Source: Alteriqipengyuania bathyomarina_B (lineage in GTDB: Bacteria; Pseudomonadota; Alphaproteobacteria; Sphingomonadales; Sphingomonadaceae). From it: a stretch of 64,000 bases of DNA. Position numbers and translations under genes: made by a program. The stretch spans positions 310,001 through 374,000 of the forward strand of contig NZ_JBCFZM010000001.1 of NCBI RefSeq assembly GCF_038594605.1, read 5' to 3'. Below the pieces are notes generated by a model. That model had not been told where the DNA came from and ran no database searches. It saw nothing but the letters and a program-made list of their open reading frames with translations. Position 1 is the stretch's first letter. Every line of letters begins with the position of its first letter. This document shows positions 58,370-64,000 of this stretch, piece after piece.

Positions 58370-58729
58370 TCAGTACAGGCAGGAACGGGTGACGCCTCCG
58401 CCAAGGGGGCTCTCCCACTGCCGAAGGATGTCTTCGAGCACGCTCTGGTCGATCATGGAATCGAATGCGGCGCCTGCGATCGAGCGGTCCCACCAGACCA
58501 CCTTGGCCTGAATCGACTGCAATCCGGGCAGGGTCAGCCAGCAGACCTGCTCGGCCTGGAGCCGTCTGATCGACGAAGCACTGAAGCCCGCAATAGAAAG
58601 GTCGTGGACCACCGTCCTGATCGCAGGTGCACCGCTGACCCGCAGTTGCGCGGGGATCGCGATCTTGGTGCGCGGCGCGCAGCGGTCTTCCTGCGCTGCC
58701 CACGCGTAACCGTCTTGTAAATCCTGCAT
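58370..58729 (-). CDS. PilZ domain protein
   Basis: The 119-residue protein is a single PilZ domain. The c-di-GMP binding residues are visible: RCAPR (R-x-x-x-R) near residue 17, and DLSIAGFSA (D-x-S-x-x-G) near residue 44, followed by VCWLTLPG and KVVWWDRSIAGAAFDS. It should sense cyclic di-GMP. It converges with the serine hydrolase gene (3 bases between stops). Confidence 0.85.
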   Translation of the reverse strand: MQDLQDGYAWAAQEDRCAPRTKIAIPAQLRVSGAPAIRTVVHDLSIAGFSASSIRRLQAEQVCWLTLPGLQSIQAKVVWWDRSIAGAAFDSMIDQSVLEDILRQWESPLGGGVTRSCLY

Positions 58730-58832
58730 TTTTCGAATTTCCCGTCCGAAGTTGTCCGGGTCGGAGTGTCGGGGCAGGCGGCTTTCGCAAAGGTAACCGG
58801 GCGTGGCTAAGCGCGCTTAACCATTCGTTGCC

Positions 58833-59543
58833 TTACACGCGTGCGCGGTGGCCGGTCTCGAAGTCGCCTTCGAGCAGGTCGGCAATAAAGGCCGCAACAT
58901 CTTCGGGCGGCTTGACGCTCTGCGGGTCCTCGCCCGGATAGGCCTTGGCGCGCATTTGCGTGCGGGTGGCGCCAGGGTCGATCACCGCGACCCGGATCGA
59001 TCCGGTGTTCGCGACTTCCTGCGCATAGGACAGCAGCAGGTTGTCGAACGCCGCCTTGGTCGATCCATAGGCGGACCAGTAGGCGCGCGGGCTTTCGCCG
59101 ACGCTGCTGGTCAGGCCGACGACGCGGGCCGCCTCGGCACGCTTGAGCAGCGGGTGAAGCCCGGCGAGCAGCGCCTGTGTCGCCAGCACATTGATGGTGA
59201 GCGCGGTGTTGAACTGCTTGGGATCGACCTGCGTCAACGGAGTCAGCGTGGGCAGATAGGCCGCGCTGATCACTAGCATGTCGAGCGCATCCCAGCGGCT
59301 GGCGATCGCCTGCGCAAGCCGTGCGACGCCGTCGTTCTCGGCCAGATCGACCGGTGCGATTGTCGCGGTGCCGCCAGCCTGATGAATCTCGTCCTCGACC
59401 CGTTCGAGCGCGGCATCGTCACGCGCGGTCAGGATCACATGCGCGCCCTTGGCGGCGAGCGCTTTGGCGACGGCTGCGCCGATTCCACGCGATGCGCCGG
59501 TGACGAGCGCGACGCGCCCTTCGAATGGTTTGCTTTGGGACAT
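58833..59543 (-). CDS. Short-chain dehydrogenase/reductase
   Basis: The 236-residue SDR has the cofactor motif VTGASRGIGAAVAKALA near residue 13, a catalytic Ser in TSSVGES and the YGSTK Tyr-Lys pair near residue 157, with GATRTQMRAKAYPGEDP following. It lies one base after the purF stop, so it is co-transcribed with purF. The substrate is unknown; NAD(P)-linked ketoacyl or alcohol oxidation is typical. Confidence 0.88.
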   Translation of the reverse strand: MSQSKPFEGRVALVTGASRGIGAAVAKALAAKGAHVILTARDDAALERVEDEIHQAGGTATIAPVDLAENDGVARLAQAIASRWDALDMLVISAAYLPTLTPLTQVDPKQFNTALTINVLATQALLAGLHPLLKRAEAARVVGLTSSVGESPRAYWSAYGSTKAAFDNLLLSYAQEVANTGSIRVAVIDPGATRTQMRAKAYPGEDPQSVKPPEDVAAFIADLLEGDFETGHRARV

Positions 59544-59544
59544 T

Positions 59545-61041
59545 TCAGACGGGCTCGTCGACAGGTTTGGTATCGGGGAAGGAGAGTTGCGCGGCATCCT
59601 GCTCGCGGCGCGAGACGTCGGTCAGCCGGGTCGGATAATCGCCGGTGAAGCAGGCATCGCAGAATTGCGGGCAGCTGCTCTTGCGCTTTTCCTCGCCGAC
59701 CGCGCGATAGAGGCCGTCGATCGAGACGAAGGCCAGGCTGTCCGCCTTGATGAAGGTCTGCATCGCCTCCAGCTTCATGCGTGCGGCCAGCAGCTTGGAG
59801 CGTTCGGGGACGTCGACGCCGTAATAGCAGCCGTGCGCAAAAGGCGCGCTTGCGACGCGGAAGTGCACTTCGGTGGCCCCGGCATCGCGCATCATTTCCA
59901 CGATCTTGAGGCTGGTGGTGCCGCGTACGATCGAATCGTCAATCAGCACGATCCGCTTGCCTTCGACGATCGAGCGATTGGCGCTGTGCTTGCGGCTGAC
60001 GCCCGAATGGCGCGCGCCGTCCGACGGCTGGATGAAGGTCCGCCCGACATAGTGGCTGCGGATGATACCCAGCTCGAAGGGCAGGCCCGACTGTTGCGAA
60101 TAGCCGATTGCAGCGGGCACGCCGCTATCGGGCACGGGCACCACCAGGTCCGCATCGCACGGCGATTCGAGAGCCAGTTGCGTGCCGATGGCCTTGCGCG
60201 CTTCATAAACCGAGCGCCCGGCGAAGATCGAGTCGGGGCGGCTGAAATAGACGTGCTCGAAGATGCAGGGCCGCGCGGGGTTGTTGCCGAAAGGGCGGTG
60301 CGTGCGGATCGAGCCGTCGAAGTCGACCTCGATCAATTCGCCCGGCTCGACCTCGCGTTCGAAGGTCGCGCCAATCGCTCCAAAGGCGACCGTTTCGCTG
60401 GCGAATACCACTGCGCCGTCCTTGCGGCCCATCTGCAGCGGGCGGATGCCCAGCGGATCGCGGCATGCGGCCATCCCGCGCGGGGTCATCACGATCAGCG
60501 CATAGGCCCCCTCGACCAGCCGCAGCGCGTCGGTCAGCTTGTCGAGCATGGTGGGATAGCGGCTGGTGGCGACGAGGTGAATGATGACCTCGGTGTCGCT
60601 GGTCGACTGGAAGATCGCACCCTTGCTGACCAGCTCTTCGCGCAGCGTGCCCGCGTTCGAGATATTGCCGTTATGGGCGATGGAGAAGCCACCGCTCGCC
60701 AGATCGGCGAACAGCGGCTGGACGTTGCGCAGCCCCGCGCCGCCCGTTGTCGAGTACCGCACATGGCCCGCAGCCATGAAGCCGGGCAGTTCGTCGATGC
60801 TTTCCGCGGTGGAGAAATTCTCCGCTACATGGCCAAGGCCACGGCGGGTATAGAATTGCTTGCCGTCGAAACTGGAAATTCCGGCAGCTTCCTGCCCGCG
60901 ATGCTGAAGCGCGTGGAGGCCCAGTGCGGTCATCGCGGCGGCTTCCCCTTCGGTATTGATCACGCCGAACACGCCGCACTCTTCGTGCAGGGTGTCGCCG
61001 TTCTCGTCGGCGAAGGGGTGGAGATTCATGCTTGGGGTCAT
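59545..61041 (-). CDS. purF: Amidophosphoribosyltransferase
   Basis: The enzyme, about 498 residues, catalyses the first committed step of purine synthesis from PRPP and glutamine. After a short propeptide the nucleophile Cys follows in LHEECGVFGVINTEGEAAAM. The glutaminase domain has HNGNISNAGTLREELV near residue 120, and the PRPP loop is IVLIDDSIVRGTTSLKIVEM near residue 365. C-terminal cysteines (SCPQFCDACFTGDYPTRL) match the Fe-S-containing type. Start at 61041 or 61029 (MNLHPF); no clear ribosome site separates them. Confidence 0.95.
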   Translation of the reverse strand: MTPSMNLHPFADENGDTLHEECGVFGVINTEGEAAAMTALGLHALQHRGQEAAGISSFDGKQFYTRRGLGHVAENFSTAESIDELPGFMAAGHVRYSTTGGAGLRNVQPLFADLASGGFSIAHNGNISNAGTLREELVSKGAIFQSTSDTEVIIHLVATSRYPTMLDKLTDALRLVEGAYALIVMTPRGMAACRDPLGIRPLQMGRKDGAVVFASETVAFGAIGATFEREVEPGELIEVDFDGSIRTHRPFGNNPARPCIFEHVYFSRPDSIFAGRSVYEARKAIGTQLALESPCDADLVVPVPDSGVPAAIGYSQQSGLPFELGIIRSHYVGRTFIQPSDGARHSGVSRKHSANRSIVEGKRIVLIDDSIVRGTTSLKIVEMMRDAGATEVHFRVASAPFAHGCYYGVDVPERSKLLAARMKLEAMQTFIKADSLAFVSIDGLYRAVGEEKRKSSCPQFCDACFTGDYPTRLTDVSRREQDAAQLSFPDTKPVDEPV

Positions 61042-61219
61042 GGGGGGTGCGGCCCGTTGCCAATGCGGTCGCCGCTCCATTGGCGTTGTGACAGATGAAT
61101 TACAAGGGCCGGAAGACGGCGAAGCGTGCGCAACGCAGCTTATCCGTTGCGTTTTCATTGCGCAGAAAGGCGCGGCATCCTAACGGGCAGGGCCAAGCAC
61201 CACGAAAGCAGGCGGCTCC

Positions 61220-62461
61220 TTGTTTCTCAATCCCTTCGAATGGACCATCGCCAAACGGTATCTCTGGCCCGGAAAGGGCGAGGGTTTCATCAAGCTCGTC
61301 GCCGGGATTTCCATCGGTGTCGTGATGCTCTCGGTCGCCATGTTGGTGATCGTGATGAGCGTGATGAACGGCTTTCGCGCCGAACTGGTCGAGAAGATCG
61401 TGGGGCTCAATGGCCATGCGATCGTGCAGGCTTATGGCGGCCGGCTCGACGACTGGGAAGGCGTGCTTAAGGAAATCGAGGAAACGCCGGGTGTGGTCGA
61501 TGCCACGCCGCTGATCGACATGCCGCTGCTCGTCACCTTCAACGGCCGGGTCGAAGGTGTGCTGGTGCGCGGCCACACGCCCGAATATATCGAAGACCTC
61601 GCCGACAAGGTCGTGATGGGCGACATGGCGCGAATCCAGCCCGGAGCCGACGAGGTCGCGATCGGTGCGCGGCTGGCGGAGAATATCGGCGCGCGCGTCG
61701 GTGACACGATTACGGTCCTCAATCCTGCCGGGCGCACGACGCCATTCGGCACCGTGCCACGGCAGGTCGGCTATCGGATCGGCGCGATTTTCGAGGTGGG
61801 GCTATATGATTACGACAAGGCCTTCGTCGTCATGTCCATCCCGCAGGCGCAGACCCTGCTGTTAACCGGCGATACGATCAGCATGATCGAGGTCGAGACA
61901 GAAGACGCCAACCGGGTCAGCGAGATCATGGCCCCGATCGAGGCGAAACTGGCGGGGACGGCGGTCGTGAACACCTGGGAAACGATGAACGCCTCGATCT
62001 TCGAAGCCTTGCAGGTGGAGCGGGTGGCGATGTTCTTCGCGCTCAGTTTCATGGTGCTGGTCGCCGCGTTCAACATTCTCTCCAGCCTCGTGATGCTGGT
62101 CCGCGCGAAGACGCGCGACATCGCGATCATGCGCACGATGGGTGCGGGCAGACAGTCTATCCTGAAGATTTTCGTCACCACCGGTTTCACCGTCGGTGCG
62201 ATCGGCACGCTGGCTGGCCTCGTGCTGGGGGCCCTCGTGCTGACCTTCCGCCAGTCGATCGTCGCGTTCATCGGCTGGGCGACCGGGCAGGACCTTTGGA
62301 ACCCGGAAGTGAGGTTCCTGACCGAACTGCCGGCGAAGACCGACCCGTGGGAGATTTTCGGCATCGTCATGCTGGCGCTGGTGCTCAGCTTCCTTGCGAC
62401 GCTCTATCCCGCGTTCAAGGCCGCCAATACCGATCCTGTACAGGTGCTCCGCTATGAGTAA
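61220..62461 (+). CDS. lolC: Lipoprotein-releasing ABC transporter permease
   Basis: The 413-residue protein has four helices: one N-terminal (AGISIGVVMLSVAMLVIVMS) then a large periplasmic MacB-like domain (about residues 50-265), and three C-terminal helices starting MFFALSFMVLVAAFNILSSL. RDIAIMRTMGAGRQSILKIF is the coupling-helix motif for LolD. With LolD it extracts lipoproteins from the inner membrane for transfer to LolA. It starts at TTG 61220 and overlaps lolD by eight bases. Confidence 0.93.
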   Translation: MFLNPFEWTIAKRYLWPGKGEGFIKLVAGISIGVVMLSVAMLVIVMSVMNGFRAELVEKIVGLNGHAIVQAYGGRLDDWEGVLKEIEETPGVVDATPLIDMPLLVTFNGRVEGVLVRGHTPEYIEDLADKVVMGDMARIQPGADEVAIGARLAENIGARVGDTITVLNPAGRTTPFGTVPRQVGYRIGAIFEVGLYDYDKAFVVMSIPQAQTLLLTGDTISMIEVETEDANRVSEIMAPIEAKLAGTAVVNTWETMNASIFEALQVERVAMFFALSFMVLVAAFNILSSLVMLVRAKTRDIAIMRTMGAGRQSILKIFVTTGFTVGAIGTLAGLVLGALVLTFRQSIVAFIGWATGQDLWNPEVRFLTELPAKTDPWEIFGIVMLALVLSFLATLYPAFKAANTDPVQVLRYE

Positions 62462-63140
62462 TCCGGGCGTTCAACCCGTGGTCGAACTGCGCGGTGTTAC
62501 CCGCAGCTTCGAACAGGGCGGGGTGAGGATCGATGTCCTGCGCGGCGTGGACATGAAGGTCATGCCGGGCGAGATCGTCGCGCTGCTGGGCCCCTCGGGC
62601 TCGGGCAAGTCGACCATGCTGCAGGCGGTCGGCCTGCTCGAAGGCGGGTTTGGCGGAACCATCGTGATCGCAGGCGAGGCGGCGGAGAAGTCGGACAGTC
62701 AGGCCCGCACGCGATTGCGGCGTGAGCATCTGGGCTTCGTCTATCAGTTTCATCACCTGCTGCCCGATTTCAACGCCATCGAGAATGTCGTTCTGCCGCA
62801 GCTGGTCGGTGGCAAGCCGCGCGATGCGGCGGAAGCTCGCGCAAAAGAGCTGCTCTCCGCGCTTGGCCTCGAACATCGGCTGACACATCGCCCTAGCCAG
62901 CTTTCCGGCGGCGAGCAGCAGCGCGTCGCAGTGGCGCGCGCGCTTGCCAACAGCCCCAAGCTGGTGCTGGCCGACGAGCCGACCGGCAATCTGGACGAGG
63001 CGACATCGGAAAAGGTGCTCGCCCAGTTTCTCGATCTGGTGCGCGGGCAGGGTAGCGCGGCGCTGGTCGCCACGCATAATGAGCGGCTCGCGGCCAAGAT
63101 GGACCGCGTTGTCCGCCTGCACGAGGGCATGCTCGAATAA
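62454..63140 (+). CDS. lolD: Lipoprotein-releasing ABC transporter ATPase
   Basis: The 228-residue ATPase has Walker A LLGPSGSGKSTMLQ near residue 42, the Q-loop region LGFVYQFHHLLPDF, the signature QLSGGEQQRVAVARALA near residue 145 and Walker B KLVLADEPTGNLDEAT. It powers LolC(E). ATG 62454 lies inside the last codons of lolC. Confidence 0.95.
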   Translation: MSNPGVQPVVELRGVTRSFEQGGVRIDVLRGVDMKVMPGEIVALLGPSGSGKSTMLQAVGLLEGGFGGTIVIAGEAAEKSDSQARTRLRREHLGFVYQFHHLLPDFNAIENVVLPQLVGGKPRDAAEARAKELLSALGLEHRLTHRPSQLSGGEQQRVAVARALANSPKLVLADEPTGNLDEATSEKVLAQFLDLVRGQGSAALVATHNERLAAKMDRVVRLHEGMLE

Positions 63141-63205
63141 GCTTTGTCATCGCGGACCCGGCACGGGTTTGCTGCGTTGAAGAAGAAAGATCAGGAGGCA
63201 AGAAC

Positions 63206-63478
63206 ATGAGCGACCATCCCACCACCTACAACGCTGAATCAGCCGAGGGCGGCATCGCATGGGACGACCGCGCCGAAATCCACATCAAGGATGACGGCCG
63301 GGGCCTGCTGGACGGATCCAAGGGCATTCACGAGGGTACTTTCCTCGAGATGATCAAGCTGATGATGGCGATGACCCCGGACGAGCGGCGCGGTCACGTG
63401 ATCCAGAAGCTGGGCGACCGGATGATCCCGCCGATCGAGGTCGAAGCTCTTGCCGCGCGATCCGATTATCCGGGCTGA
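63206..63478 (+). CDS. Small conserved hypothetical protein (90 aa)
   Basis: This soluble 90-residue acidic protein reads GGIAWDDRAEIHIKDDGRGL, then GTFLEMIKLMMAMTPDERRG, and ends in VEALAARSDYPG. It follows AGGAGG. No domain is recognised, but the sequence is orderly and well spaced from lolD (65 bases). A regulatory or adaptor role is possible. Confidence 0.65.
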   Translation: MSDHPTTYNAESAEGGIAWDDRAEIHIKDDGRGLLDGSKGIHEGTFLEMIKLMMAMTPDERRGHVIQKLGDRMIPPIEVEALAARSDYPG

Positions 63479-63570
63479 TAGCCCCCATTCGCGAAAGCGG
63501 ATGTAACGGCGTCGACAATTCTCGCGTATAGCGGCAAGCAGGCCGGAACCGAGCGAAGGGGCGCACTGCG

Positions 63571-63906
63571 ATGCTGGAATCGATCAACGACTGGATTCTG
63601 GCGCAGGGCGCCCAGTACAACGTCAATCCGTACGTTTTCGTCGCGATCTATGTCGGCGCAATTCCATTCTTCCTCGCCTCCATCGCGTGGTTGGTGAAGC
63701 GCGCCCGCGCAGGGCAATCGACCGTGCTGCCGACGATGCTGGCCGGGTTCTTCTTCGTCTCGGCTTACCTCTATCTGGCGATTTTCGGGCAGGATATTCC
63801 GGTTTGGGTGTGGTTTTTCCTCGCCGCGCTGATCGCCTATGGGGCGTGGTCGCAAGTGCGTGAAACCCGGCGCAAGATTGCGGCAGGGAAAGAGAATAAC
63901 CTCTAG
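63571..63906 (+). CDS. Small membrane protein (111 aa)
   Basis: The 111-residue protein has three helices (YVFVAIYVGAIPFFLASIAW, LPTMLAGFFFVSAYLYLAI, VWVWFFLAALIAYGAW) and a basic tail (RETRRKIAAGKENN). It begins MLESINDWILAQGAQYNVNP. I recognise no family. It is the last complete gene of the window. Confidence 0.7.
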   Translation: MLESINDWILAQGAQYNVNPYVFVAIYVGAIPFFLASIAWLVKRARAGQSTVLPTMLAGFFFVSAYLYLAIFGQDIPVWVWFFLAALIAYGAWSQVRETRRKIAAGKENNL

Positions 63907-63911
63907 CTTCT

Positions 63912-64000
63912 TCGTCACTCCGGCTTGAGAGGCCGGGCGGCGATATGGGATGTGGACACGGGGTGGATAGCTCGTAACCCCACCTTCCCATTGGCCCCCG
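63912..64000. repeat. Possible partial palindromic repeat at the right edge
   Basis: A CGTCACTCCGGCTTGAGAGG stretch with a CCGGC/GCCGG pairing resembles the CGTCACCCCG-type elements at 17263 and 17651 but is degenerate and cut by the window end. Nothing else is seen here. Confidence 0.35.

Noticed and set aside
1..64000. CRISPR array, prophage, transposase, rRNA or replication origin
   Set aside because: No regularly spaced repeats, phage structural genes, transposase domains, rRNA sequences or dnaA-box clusters were seen; the only repeats are dispersed palindromic elements.

Overview
This is a GC-rich chromosomal segment from an alphaproteobacterium, most likely Sphingomonadales and probably Erythrobacteraceae. 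The taxon is inferred from gene content and order (aroK-aroB beside xerD-accA, grxD-bolA-zeta inhibitor, a crtW-crtZ pair, sphingomonad-type Psp genes) and from dispersed palindromic repeats that read MLKQVQHD or RHPELVSGSS, which are common in this order. It is mostly core genome with packed, overlapping operons. I see no prophage, transposase or CRISPR array.

Layout. 1-9 kb: the pgi 3' end, an EF-hand lipoprotein, a second degenerate copy of the pgi 3' end, an SGNH hydrolase, MgtC, TspO and MscS-type membrane proteins, a DEAD-box helicase, a small XRE regulator with two paralogous membrane proteins, and glutathione reductase. 9.4-23 kb: a propionyl-CoA/methylmalonyl-CoA operon (pccB, epimerase, GST, mutase, metY-type sulfhydrylase, bioB, esterase, DUF3445, LprI-like, pccA). 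An AT-rich orphan membrane gene sits inside it, and bioB is broken by a palindromic-repeat insertion and an internal frameshifting deletion. 23-32 kb: csaA, a YetF-type protein, aroKB, a large periplasmic protein, xerD, accA, an M48/LysM lipoprotein and two Flp pilins. 32-39 kb: mutT, tRNA-Arg(ACG), a Nudix gene, grxD-bolA-zeta inhibitor, a quinone oxidoreductase, thioesterase-crtW-crtZ (predicted ketocarotenoid/astaxanthin end steps), a TonB-like protein and sufE. 39.6-44.3 kb: an expanded phage-shock (psp) locus. 44.7-64 kb: guaB, rsmB, rppH, an HSL-family esterase, korA-CPCC-korB, a PAP2 phosphatase divergent from photolyase, cfa, a serine hydrolase, PilZ, an SDR, purF and lolC-lolD.

The strongest candidate for an under-described system is the psp locus. 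pspF is divergent from a minus-strand operon that starts at a textbook sigma-54 promoter. The first gene is a 50-residue membrane ORF with a strong Shine-Dalgarno, overlapping (ATGA) an in-frame 64-residue extension of PspA. pspA, pspB and pspC follow, then six small membrane genes, several translationally coupled. Four of these combine a PspB-like N-terminal helix with a coiled coil and a PspC-like tail. A short motif, E-(I/V)-(E/D)-x-L-R, recurs in the PspA extension, the PspC C-terminus and those four paralogues, which suggests a shared docking or assembly element.

Other notable points are a CPCC-type cysteine-rich gene coupled between korA and korB, a second sigma-54-like promoter reading into a structured intergenic stretch next to grxD, and an XRE gene whose start codon lies in the spacer of a perfect 11-bp palindrome. 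All functional calls come from reading the sequence and translations. No database search or folding software was used.
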